Below the pieces are notes generated by a model. The model did not search any database. It worked only from the letters and a program-made list of their open reading frames with translations, and was not told the origin of the DNA. The position numbers were made by a program, and so were the translations under genes. From NCBI RefSeq assembly GCF_963678635.1, contig NC_087068.1, forward strand, positions 6,787,907 to 6,851,906: a stretch of 64,000 nt of DNA. The letters run 5' to 3'. This document shows positions 34,802 through 45,017 of the stretch, in pieces. Source of the DNA: Symsagittifera roscoffensis (lineage: Eukaryota; Xenacoelomorpha; Acoela; Convolutidae). Every line of letters starts with the position of its first letter. The first letter of the stretch is position 1.

Positions 34802-35675
34802 TGTGACAGTCGGTCATATTTGGAAGTTTGACCTTGAGCAACGTTTAGTCTTGATTTTGGGGTGAGGTGCAGTTTTTCTAAAATTCAAATTGAGCATGTC
34901 ATGCTCAAGTTTCTCGCGCCAACTAAAACACAAGAAAAGTTATCAGAAGAACCGAACTACAATCGCGTGAAAATAGTCAAAAAAGAGCAACGGGAAATTG
35001 CTATTCGCAATTTCTAATACATAATTCGAACAAAAGTAGAGCTGTCTTATTCATGGCAGAAGACGGAAAGTGATTGCGAGTGGAGAAGGGAGAAATTAGA
35101 GTGACCAGAGTGAACCTTCGTTGGAAAGGTGGACAGCTGAAGCTGCCCAATGGTCCAGTTCCAAAACTTGTTTCTTGAGTCAAAATTTGTTTATTTCAAA
35201 CTTCTTGAGTTAATCTTAATGACCCAATCAATTCTAGAGTTGCTTTATAATTTAGTTACTCGATTCTAGAGGTCGTGTCGGTATGTGAGTACCTAATTTA
35301 ATTTTCTTGAATGTGTTTTACATTTTTATGTTGAGTTAGGGAGAGTTTTCAGGTTGATACATCTGAAATGGATCAAATGTCCACTGTCTAATAAAAAGTA
35401 AGTATAAATAAGGTTCCGACCTTGTTTTTAATGGCATTCGCGTATTTTGGGTATTTTGAGATCTGAGTATTGGGTGTTCTTATTTTATAGAGTGGGGGGG
35501 GGGGGGGTATTTTGGTAGTGGCATTTGAGCTGTAACGCGGGTTTTAGTCTCATGTCGCAAGTGAACCGAATTGACTCCGACCGCTTGAGGTAGAAAAACA
35601 CAAGAGATAGTGTCACAGAATCTTGAGCCAATGGCTATTGAGCCTATTTTGTGACCTAAGTAGGCGACTGTTACA
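34802..35675 (+). repeat. 5' LTR of element 1 (type A, about 874 bp)
   Basis: TGTGACAG...CTGTTACA. Contains the GAAATTGC/GCAATTTC hairpin near 34992, TAATAAAAAGTA near 35388, and a G run near 35496. Clearly related to, but diverged from, the 3' LTR, so the insertion is not recent. Confidence 0.85.
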
Positions 35676-35688
35676 TAGTGTTTTTTTC

Positions 35689-35703
35689 TGGTGCTCCTAG
35701 GTG
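35689..35703 (+). promoter_or_regulatory. Candidate primer-binding site
   Basis: TGGTGCTCCTAGGTG lies 13 nt after the LTR end. It begins with TGG, as expected for pairing with a tRNA CCA end. The same motif (TGGCACTCTTGGGTG, TGGCGCTCCTGGGTG) recurs 12 nt after both type-B LTRs. Confidence 0.55.
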
Positions 35704-37195
35704 TTTTTACGACATCAAGACTACGGGATTGAACCCACTTGACACAGCTCCGGGCTATATGCCCATTCTAGAGTACCGGTGGTACGGTTCAACGGGAACG
35801 TGTCCACCTTCTGGTTGTACCGCCTTAGGTTTTAAAGAAAATTTGAGAAACTTCCGGTTGCGCATTCCAAAACGAGGCCTAGCTAACCGAGTAAGGGGCC
35901 ACTAGGGGGACAAAAAACTAGTAAAAGACGAAAAGCGAAACAAAAAACCAAAAAAGGTTAGAAATAGAAACAAAACGGGTAAACAATACAATAGAGAACA
36001 GTGGCCTTGATACCAGATTAGGTGGATCAAACCTTTATAAAAATTAAAATAGTATACCCATACTGTTTTACATTAGGAGCGATCGTCTCGATCAAATCAG
36101 CAAACTTGTGCCTAAATTTGTACAGAGGCGTTGTATGGGTTTTAGATAGTTTGCAACTTCAGCGGACCACTGGGAGACTTGACTGCAACAGGTGAACATC
36201 CAAGTGGGAAAGTGGTTCGCAGGAAAGGGACCTGAGAGACAGAGGACACGCCAAGGAGACATCTAGCAGCCAATCAGAGCAAACAGGGAAAGGTACACAG
36301 AGGTGTTCTGTTTGGTCAACCGGGTATCGTTAAAATCCAATTTACATTATAGCAAATAAGTGTAAAATTGGATAAGCGGATACCCACTGTTTTGAGGAAA
36401 CGTTTTTACTTGAGCAGAGCTTGGAAACGGGTTCTACGGACTTTCTCTCGAGAGGCTTAGCACCTATTGCACTTATGGGTAATTTTCGGCCTAAGCGGGG
36501 GGATAGATATGGTGGAGGTTAGTAGGGGGCTGGTTAAGATAGAGGTTGGCGGTTCAAAGTTGTAAAAACGTGGGACACATTACAGTAACTATACAATCGA
36601 TATCGTCGATTTAGTTACATTAGTAGACCAGAGTATAGAACGATCCATCTATAGACTCAGAACCAGAGTTGCAACGCGAGGAGATCCAAATTTAGGATCG
36701 AATTAAGGTAGGTAACCTGGTCTGATCGGATGGGGGGATCGGAAATAGACAGTTTGTGGAACCCAAAAGGATAATACCCCATAAGATCGCTAGTAGCGGG
36801 AGGGAAAACGCGTGACAGTCAGGTACCAGACATTTTTAACGAAAGACGGCATAGGTCGCCTTTGAATTTTAGATATACTTACCTTTCTGGTTTTTGTAAT
36901 TTTCGTTTTTATTTGAATTTTTACAGTTTTTACATTTTTGGGCCAAATTTCAGAGAGCTTTTAACGAATGGGCTAAAGTTATAGACTAACAAACAAGGCG
37001 TGTTTCGACTTACATCGGATTGAAACAGGGGAGTTAGTTATAGGGGACTTAGTAAAAAAATTTTGGTGAACAGAATTGGGTTTTGGGGATTTTTTTTACC
37101 AGAGCTCCAGAGGTGGTACTGGGATAGTGGATCAGGTATCCCTATACTCGACAAAAGGTACCGGGAAATTCTTCAATCAGGCGAGGAAACACTTG
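35704..37195 (+). other. Retroelement leader without a supported ORF
   Basis: Long untranslated leader of element 1. The largest open frames are short and look random. Parts resemble the leader of element 2 near 50930-51240 (a run rich in AAAAAACC followed by GATCG...CGATCAAA and AAATTTGT). Confidence 0.5.
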
Positions 37196-37199
37196 AGCT

Positions 37200-37690
37200 A
37201 CAAGGTTGGAGGAAGTACAAGAGTAGTGCAGAAAAGTGCTGGGATGGGAGCGAAATGTCCCAACACTTGAAGCAATGGTCCTTGGAGAGTGCCGAAAAGT
37301 CCTGGGATAGCAATGGAGTGTCCCAACACTTGAACGAAGGGTCCTAGGAGAGTGCCAAAAAGTTCTGGGACAGCAAAAAAGTGTGCCAACACTCGAGCGA
37401 AGGGTCCTAGGAGAGTGCCAAAAAAATCCTGGGACCGCAAAAAGTGTCCCAGCACTCGAATGAAGGGTCCTATGAGAGTACCGAAGGGTCCTGGGACAGA
37501 AACGAAGTGTCCCAACACTTGAGCGAAGGGTCGTAGAAGGGTACATAAAAGTACTAGGACAGTAACAAAGTCTACCAAGACCCCATCGAAGTGCCCCAAC
37601 ACTAGAGCGAAGGGTCCTAGAAGAAAACCAAAAAGTCCTAGGACAGTACCAAATAATCCTAACACGAAATCACGAAGGGTCCCAAGACCT
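37200..37690. repeat. Minisatellite of about 62-bp units in the leader
   Basis: About eight imperfect units, each with GTCCCAACACTTGA, CGAAGGGTCCTAGGAGAGTGCC and CTGGGACAG-like blocks. Spacing between consecutive AACACT(T/C)GA motifs is close to 62 bp. Open frames across it on both strands exist only because the repeat lacks stops. Confidence 0.85.
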
Positions 37691-37826
37691 GAACAAAGGG
37701 ATCCATCACTGATTTAGGCTAAATTCGACTGGTTTTCTTTTTTTAATCTAATAGAGAATTTTCTTATAATTTCAGTCGGATTTTACAGTAGGGACTTGTA
37801 TATATTAAAATTGTAGATAAAGACAA

Positions 37827-39660
37827 TTGTATATAAAAATCATGAAGAGAAATAGGGTATCGATAACTGAAAGAAAGGGAACAGGACTTAAGCAAAACCA
37901 GACCTCAATGAAAAAGAAACCAACACCAATAAATCCGAGAGTAAGGAGGAAGAAAATTTCAGTGAATATGGCCAGCACAAGAAGCAACAAGGAACAGAAG
38001 GCGATAGAAAAAATAATGGAAGAACAAAGCATACCAGCAAAGGAGATGAACTAGAAACACCAGATCAAAGTATAGATGGAATGAAACGGAGGACGACGGA
38101 GTCAACACCGATGCCAAATACAGAAGAACAGGAAAAAAATACCATAGAGTTCTCACCAATAGGCAATGGAGACGAGGCGACCAACACACCGGAGACGATA
38201 AAAGACGACTCACAAACGAAGAGAACGTCATTCACCGAGAGGATTGCTGCGATGGTCGGAATGAAGCCAAGATAGAAGGAGGAGATAACTGCAGTGACCG
38301 AGAAAAGCAAAACCTTTGTGACAATTTCCACGATAACGACGGAAACCAGGAAGAATAAAGAAGAAGCCACGCAAGAAGCAGCCGCTAGCAAAATAAACGA
38401 GCTGATGAAATGAAAACAACTTCAGTAGAGTTAGAAGACCTAATGACAAAGTTAAATGAAATAGACAAAAAGTTGAAGTGCAGTGATGAGGACCGCCAAG
38501 AGCTGAAAAAGGAAACAAGGCACAACAAAAACGAGAACCTGGATAACTACTATGTCTGAGCAAGGCCCACGGAAGAAAAGCTACAACAGATGTCGGACAA
38601 GGTAGAGACTACCGACAAAGAGCGAGAGAAATATATCGAGAAGGATACTGAAGAAACGGTACGACACCGTAAATGAGAAGTTGTGGAATCTAGAGACCAG
38701 AATGGATACAATGAGCAAGGATCAAGCTGAAAGTTTTTGTGCCATACAGTCCAAACTGGATGCACTCCTGAGAAATTCTAAAGCACAAAATAAACTAGTG
38801 GCAGACAAACCATAGGGAACTAGAGTCGACTTTGTAGAACCGCAACGGAAGAAATCGGAGTCTACACCGTTACCCCGGATTGCAACGAGCATAGGGGCAG
38901 TAGGGTCCAAGTCTACTATGAAGGGTGGAAGCTCAAACTCGACGAATGCACCGGGGGACTCGAGTACACACACAAGTCTAACACCTGACGCCATGACGTG
39001 GGCGAGTACCTGGGAAATGATGAACAGAACACTTCAAGCATTTGCAACAAGGAATACAGATTCGAGTGACAGAGGAAGGGGTAAATCCAGAAAGACCTTC
39101 AAGAAACCAAAAAAAAATTAAAGACGACTGCCTTGACACCTGGGTAGAAGTCATGAGACTACATCTAGAACAGGACAACCTAAATGACAAAAGGCAGGCC
39201 TGCATAGCAATACTAAGCAATCTAGAGGGCACAGACACTGAAATGCGTGGTAGTAAAGAAAGAGGAGGAGCGTGATGCAGCGGACAAAATCTTCGAGATA
39301 CTGTTGAATCGATTCGGATCAGGAATGAAGCGTCATCAAGTGATGTTGAGATTTCAAAGAAGAAGACAAAGGTGAGACGAGTCAATCGATCGATTTCTGG
39401 ATGATCTTGAGAGCTTGAGGAGAAGAAGCGACCCGGAAGAATCGACGAACAGAAGAAACTTCAGCATCGCTTCAAAGTTTTTTGACGGGTGAAAAGTGAC
39501 GACTTGAGAACGATGTTGGCAACGTGTTATACACTATCAAAGGATAATGCAAAACCCCAGAAGAGATGAGACAAAAGTCAAGAGAGTACATGTTGATGAA
39601 ACCAAAAAAGTACTTGTTCTCAGAAGGCAGGAACATGCAAGGGGGAGCCAACTACAAAGG
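37827..39660 (+). pseudogene. Element 1 gag (degenerate)
   Basis: Successive open pieces in changing frames: a basic Lys/Arg-rich start (37827-38054), a Glu/Thr/Asn-rich part (38081-38275), a Glu/Lys/Asp coiled-coil-like part (38420-38660), and a Ser/Thr linker with TWASTWEMMNRTLQAF (38918-39121). A capsid-like part follows at 39042-39275, with DTWVEVMRLHLEQDNL and a SNLEGT motif. Further pieces in broken frames run to 39660 (LLNRFGSG near 39303, then a deletion-ridden stretch). The same order and motifs occur in element 2 gag (53644-55790), which supports homology. At least six frame breaks are present. Confidence 0.65.
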
Positions 39661-39669
39661 TCGTCATGG

Positions 39670-40095
39670 TACAAGCCTGGAGACGACATGGACAAACGTG
39701 GGTCATGCGCAAAGTGTTGATCAGCGGATCATCATGTAGCGGGTTGCCCGACATACAAGCAAGGCATGAAAAGCTTGGGATACGCACCAGATGAAGAGGA
39801 TATGAGTCAAACGGAAGAACATGAGTTTTACAGTGGCTTGATTATCAAGATAGGCGCGAGGTGTTTTTTCTGTAACCGAAAAGGCCATTTCAGGATGGAC
39901 TTTCTTTTGTCTTTGGAGGCGATGAAGAATCAGAATCACCTGAAACATAAACTGGCACTGGCTGCGGTGCAAAAGACCAGGAATAGACCAGCAGAAAATG
40001 ACGTGAAGAACAAAGAGGCAGCGAGTGGTGAATTATCAACAGAGACATTGAAGGCCGTGACACAAATCAAGGATGGGAGACGAGAAATTCACTAG
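39670..40095 (+). pseudogene. Element 1 nucleocapsid region with two CCHC-like zinc knuckles
   Basis: The first knuckle (around 39703-39750) has Cys-x2-Cys, then a TGA within the loop, then HH and a final Cys before PTYKQGMKSLGY. The second (39860-39905) reads CFFCNRKGHFRMDF, where the last zinc-binding Cys has become Phe. The sequence between is acidic (DEEDMSQTEEHE). Zinc knuckles bind the genomic RNA in gag proteins of this class. Both are damaged here. Confidence 0.6.
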
Positions 40096-40547
40096 AGATA
40101 ACTACGAGAAAGCAGCTGCAGAGGCGATCAACAAAGTGAAGCAAGACTTGGCGACCAAAGAAATCGAGCAACGTCTGAAACAGGAAATGGAAAAACAGGA
40201 AATGATTGAAACACTCTGTATGACAAGACCATAACCAGAGACCAGAGAGAACTCAATGAGTTGGAGCAATTGCAACACCTTGAAAATGGTGACTGGAAAA
40301 CCATTTGGCATCACGAAAATTGGGGCAAAAATCATGTCAATAATCACAGTGGGCGGCCACGAAGTAACAAGAAACTTGAGTGAACCGAGTGATCAGACAA
40401 TAATGCACATAGATGTGTACGCGGTTTAATTGAGCGCAATAAACCCGCAAGCCCTCTAGAGTTTTAAGGGCAATACTCACTAGAGGTGGTAGTAAATCAG
40501 TTCGCATAGACAACAGATACACGGAAGCCTATTGTCCGCTTGAGGTC

Positions 40548-41114
40548 ATGTTGAATATATATAGAATAAATATCTACACAAAAACGATGATAAAGTGTGA
40601 TGAAGATGCAGCCGGACAAATCTACCTTGGTAGAGAAGAACTAACAGTGAGATCAATCGGACACTGCGCTATGTTAGAAGAAGATGCAATGCATCTGGGA
40701 ACAGAGGCAGACGTATCTGCACACGTACTGGACATAAGCGGAAAAAATACTCAACTGCGTGGATTTTTGGACATAGGAGCCGTCTTGAGTGTCATACCAA
40801 TTGAAACATAGCACAAAATGGGCTTCGACAAAGATGACTTGATAGACTCAAGAATACCGCCGTCAACGGCAAACAAAGGGGCGCTGCGGGTTCTAGGCAG
40901 AACACCAATAATAGACCTAAATCTGGGGGAACGCAATTTGTGGATGAGCTTTCTGGTGTTGGAGAATCTAGATGAGTCCGACCATTTCATTTTAGGCAGA
41001 GATTTCATCAGGAATTTGGATGTAACCACTGATCTAAGCAATGCGATGTTCAGGATTCGGAACCCGGAAAAGATGTACGTAATTAAACCGGTAGATTTGA
41101 TAATGGTGAATTAA
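40548..41114 (+). pseudogene. Element 1 aspartic protease region, active-site Thr lost
   Basis: The first piece ends with RGFLDIGAVLSVIPIE. The flanking pattern is that of a retropepsin active site (D-T/S-G-A followed by hydrophobics), but the second residue is Ile instead of Thr/Ser. A TAG interrupts at 40809-40811, and the next piece (40818-41114) continues in the same order with a FILGRDFIRNLDVT segment, the usual second conserved block of Ty3/gypsy proteases. Confidence 0.65.
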
Positions 41115-41180
41115 ATTAAGACTCCAGTTTTCTTCAATAGGAGGGTAAGTCTGAAAACAAATGAGGCGGCGACAGTAAAT

Positions 41181-41534
41181 TTGCGGATGAAAAGTTTCAA
41201 TGAACTAAGTGACAATGAACAAGTATGCATAGTGCCGAATCCGAATAGTCAAAGTGCTGCTATTTTAGGAAGATCCTTCTCGATGACCAAGAGTGGCCTC
41301 TGCGTCAGTGTCTTGTTGAATACTCTTGATATACCAATCACAATTCAGAGGGGAAGGAAGCTGAGATATGGACTACCTGTGAAAACTAGATATAAAATGA
41401 CTAAAAATATGAAAGAAAATGAAGTTATTGATTGCCCAAATCGTAGGGATAAGATTTGTATCTTGAGAAGGTTGAAGAAGATAAAATATTCATCAAGTCT
41501 TGTAAGGTCGCTTAAGTCAGAGACAGACGATTGA
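41181..41534 (+). pseudogene. Element 1 protease-RT connector
   Basis: A 117-codon open piece containing VCIVPNPNSQSAAILGRS and a Val/Leu-rich segment. The same segment (VCLVPNPISQSSVVSGR) is at 57349-57555 in element 2. No catalytic motif. It connects the protease to the RT. Confidence 0.5.
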
Positions 41535-41619
41535 TTTTCGAGCTGTTCGAAATTTCCGGAAAGACACACACTAGAGGAATTAGAGATGGATAAATCGGTT
41601 TTACCAGAAAAGAACACTT

Positions 41620-42500
41620 GAGGGGTAAGGTTACGGACGAACAGCTCGAAGCCATCAAGGATGTGCTAGATCGGAACCAGGACGTTTTCTCGAAACATAA
41701 GGCAGACATTGGAAGCTATAATTTAATTTAACACGAAATAGAGCTTGAGGAGTCGGCAGTACCACATAGGGAGGGGCGAGGCGTATGACCCCTAACAAAT
41801 CGGATGCATGCAGAAAAGAGATAGAGACCCTACTACAGACCCTACTCTGGGCGCGTGGAGTAGTGATGGCTAAGAAGAAAGGAGAACAACAAAGGTTTTG
41901 TTGTGACTTTTGGTATCTGAACTCCGTCACGATGAAGGATGCCTATCCCACACCTAGGATTGATCAGAGCCTCTCAAAATTAGGAGATGCAACATTTTTC
42001 ACAACTCTTGATTTTGGGTCGGCTTTTTGGCAGGTACCACTGAGAAAACAGGACAGGGACAAGACATGATTTGATTGCGAGCTGGGGCTGTTTCAATGGA
42101 GGAGGAGGCTCTTGGGTCTTTGCAATGCAACAGCCACATTGCAACGATTGATGGCACATGCACTGACAAGTGTAACGAAGAATTATGGCAAATTCGTAAT
42201 GTGTTACGTGGATGGCGTGGTGATAGCGACACCTACTCTAGAGGATCACTTCGAACAACTAGACGAAGTTTTCGCTTGCATGAAAAGAGCAGGACTAAAA
42301 TGCAAGCCATCGAAGTGTGAGATTCTCAAGGATTCGATCAAATACCTGGGAAGGATGGTAGACAAACATGACATTAGACCAGACCCAGACGCGGTAGAAG
42401 CAATGCTGACTTGGAATTCACCGAAAACGGAGCATCTGCTAATGAGCTTTCTGGGTTTTGCGAACTATTACAGGGAGTTCACCAAGGGCAATGTGGACAA
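41620..42500 (+). pseudogene. Element 1 reverse transcriptase, catalytic YVDD changed to YVDG
   Basis: The fingers/palm part (41785-42069) contains RFCCDFWYLNSVTMKDAYPTPRIDQ (cited by ends only: RFCCDF...PTPRID) and FFTTLDFGSAFWQVPL, where the first catalytic Asp is kept (TLDFGSAF). A TGA and a frame change follow at about 42067. The next piece (from 42112) has LCNATATLQRLM and then CYVDGVVIATPTL: the YxDD box has its second Asp replaced by Gly. Downstream come CKPSKCEILKDSIKYLG and LMSFLGFANYYREF, the usual end of Ty3/gypsy RT. Confidence 0.85.
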
Positions 42501-43080
42501 AGTATATGCAATGAAACAACTCATGAGGCACAAGGGCAAGAAACTCACGTGGAATTACGCGGCAGAGGAGTCGTTTGAGAGAATAAAGGGAGAGCTGTGC
42601 GAAGCAGTTGTGCTAGAGATGCCCAAGGAAAAGGGACTGTATGTGCTGGATACGGATGCATCGGTGGTACCGATCTCTGGAATACTCCACCAAGAACAGG
42701 AGTGGATAGGAAACACAGTCTTGAAACCGATAGCTCACGGGAGCAAAGTTTTGAGTGATACAGAAATGAAATACGGGGCACCCATAGCGGAATTGTTTGC
42801 GGTAGTCACTTTTGTAGAAAAATACAGGGTATACCTGGGTAGCAAACCATTCAAGTTAGGGGTCGACAACAGAGCACTCAGTTGGTTGAAAACGTACTCA
42901 TTGGAACGGAGCTACATTGGGAGATGGATAGTGCGCTTGATGGTTATAATATGAATTTTCAACACAGATTAAGAGACAAACATCAAAAGGCGGACAGCTT
43001 GAGCAAGAGGACGGAATTCTACAAGAGACAGGGGCAAAGGGAGGCGGACAGGCCGGAAATTAAAGATAATTTTTTTTAAT
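42500..43080 (+). pseudogene. Element 1 RNase H
   Basis: Follows RT in the same frame: YVLDTDASVVPISGILHQ carries the first catalytic Asp, KYGAPIAELFAVVTFVEKYR the Glu, and KLGVDNRALSWLKTYS a further Asp. The frame ends at 42952-42954 and continues in another frame with FQHRLRDKHQKADSLSKR, the final RNase H block (with His and Asp). It is thus nearly complete, but split by one frame change. Confidence 0.8.
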
Positions 43081-43930
43081 GGACAAGGAGACGTATGAAA
43101 GCCTTCAACTCACGAAGTGGCCTGACAAGTCAGGGAAACCAATAGAGGACCATCACGAGCTGCCAGCTGAACATCAGAGGAAAACAATTCTAAAACTAAA
43201 TCTAGGGATGCGAATGGAAATGATGCTCAAGTCGAAGATATTGAGGGAAACACTAAAAGCAAAAAGCTACGACCTTGATGAAGTGGAGAAAAGAAGGGTG
43301 ACGATAGGAGAAGTTTTGAGGAGACTACTCGAGAAACTAGAAGACGATAAACCTGTAGTCCGGAACAATGACAAGACAAACCGGAAGTCACCATATTGAA
43401 AAGAGGGGAAGCAGCTCATGGCGAGGACTCAATGATAGGCAAGCAACCTGACGACAAAGAAGTTGTGCGAATATTGGTCGAGAAAATCCCGGATGACATA
43501 CTAAGACGGACTAGGTTTCGGAAGAAGAAGTGTCATTCAAGGAGGAAGCCGAACACCTCGGACTAGATCAAGAGTCCGGGGAGAGGCTGAAAACAGAAGG
43601 AGACAGTGAGGAAGAGGATTTGTCCGGGGAGTCGGAAGAATAGGAGGATGACTCAGAGAAGACAGGTGATGACCAAGACAGTCTTGGCATGAGCTTAGCA
43701 GAAGAGAAAATGAGGCACCACGACAGAGAACTACAAACTGACCCTTCCTCAGTGACGTACCACCTAGAGCAACAGGATGCGTACGGAGGAGAACAGCTTG
43801 AGAAAATAGCGGTTTCAAGGAAACCATTCAGGGAGCTATCGTGCAATTCAAATGTCAGGACAAAGCTGGAACCGGATGATGATAGGGAGGTCTTGAGAAG
43901 GATAGTTGGCATTAAGATAAATTAAGATAA
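43080..43930 (+). pseudogene. Element 1 RNase H-integrase linker
   Basis: Open pieces 43079-43399 (Lys/Glu-rich, helical) and 43689-43925. Between them a Glu/Asp/Ser-rich stretch in broken frames, parallel to the acidic stretch at 59426-59731 of element 2. No catalytic motif. Confidence 0.45.
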
Positions 43931-43968
43931 AAGACGACATCCACAGTCCTGGAGAACTGAATGGTCAA

Positions 43969-44244
43969 ATGATGGCATTGAAGGAACACGTCAAAGCGAG
44001 ATACAGACTGTCGGATCTGATACGAGCCCAGAAGAATGACAAGATGACAAGCAACCTTTCCAAATGGACCCGGATGGGAGTCAAGGAGAGAGGAGACCTG
44101 GAGGAGGTTAGTTACAAGATCTTGAGCCAGTCTTACAAAGAGAGAAGGGACTTACTCTATCATACAGCTGATGGTGTGGTAGCCTGTACGAGGAAAGATG
44201 AGGAGCAGTACAAGAGGAGTTTGTTGACACGTGAGATCGCCTGA
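43969..44244 (+). pseudogene. Element 1 pre-integrase segment; integrase core absent downstream
   Basis: A 91-codon piece with LSDLIRAQKNDK, EEVSYKILSQ and LLYHTADGVVACTRK. It is homologous to 59930-60130 of element 2, where it leads into the H2C2 zinc-binding region and the integrase core. Here the frame stops after LLTREIA and the following sequence is a different ORF, so the whole integrase catalytic domain is missing. Confidence 0.6.
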
Positions 44245-44254
44245 GAAGAAGCAA

Positions 44255-44640
44255 CGATGGCGGATTGCTTCTGGAAGTCTATGCCCGCAGCGCTCAAAAA
44301 ACCTACCCTCGATGAGCTATACAAGCGCTTAAGGGATCTCGATTACACACAAGTGGACGAAAGACTGGCGGTAACGTTGAACGCTATCATGCAATAGGAA
44401 GTGCAAGGCGAATTCAGGGAGTCAGCAACTGAAGCCGTGTTGATGCTGGGCTACGCTTCAGATGGAATATCAAATCAGGAGCAGACCAGATGGCTATCCT
44501 GGAATGCGGAGGATGGAGGCGTGAGAGAATGTGACCTTGCGAGAAACCCTGGCTTGAACAACAGCAAGTAATATGGTGCGGGAGAGTTTCCCCTCCCAAC
44601 CAGACCACCAGCGGCGGCAACAGTCCAGTCCACAAGCAAG
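44255..44640 (+). pseudogene. Short post-pol ORF remnants of element 1
   Basis: A piece starting ATGGCGGATTGC (44257) reads MADCFWKSMPAALKKPTLDE and runs to a TAG near 44396. A second piece continues with AVLMLGYASDG to a TAA near 44569. It may be the 5' part of the ORF carrying the heptad repeats. No family recognised. Confidence 0.35.
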
Positions 44641-44649
44641 GCACTGTCC

Positions 44650-44844
44650 ATGATACGGTCCAAACAGACTGAGGAGGCATACCCGGATCTCAACGACTTG
44701 AAAAGGGAGCTGGAAAGGGCCCAGAGGAAGCGGGACAAGGCCAACCTTGACAGGGATGGTGCTAACCACGAGAGGGACCGAGCGAACCTGGAAAGAGACC
44801 AAGCGATTCTTGAGCGGGACCAAGCGAATCTTGGTTTGACCTGA
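44650..44844 (+). pseudogene. Heptad-repeat coiled-coil segment (five RDxANLE-type units)
   Basis: After a helical Glu/Lys stretch, the translation has five consecutive seven-residue units of the form RDxANLE (RDKANLD, RDGANHE, RDRANLE, RDQAILE, RDQANLG). The exact period of seven with Ala/Leu at core positions predicts a coiled coil, probably for oligomerisation. The frame ends at two successive stops near 44842. It directly precedes the SGNH hydrolase ORF and may have been fused to it. Confidence 0.6.
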
Positions 44845-45017
44845 TAAAAGCGGATCGGGAGCAAGCTCAGAGGTTGCGCGAGAATACGGCGAATTGCGAG
44901 CAGATAAGTTCAGAGATCGGATAGATACAAAGGAGACAAGAAGAGTTTGCGAAAAAGAAAGAAAATAAGAAGACTACGACTGAACCAGCTTTCGCTAGAT
45001 CGAGACCAGAGTCGCGG

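Noticed and set aside
37142-37665. Minus-strand ORFs of 134 and 155 codons with repeated Phe/Leu/Gly/Pro motifs
   Set aside because: They lie in the 62-bp minisatellite of a retroelement leader. The repeated protein pattern follows from the DNA repeat.
37200-37690. CRISPR array
   Set aside because: Units are contiguous imperfect repeats without unique spacers, in a eukaryotic retroelement.
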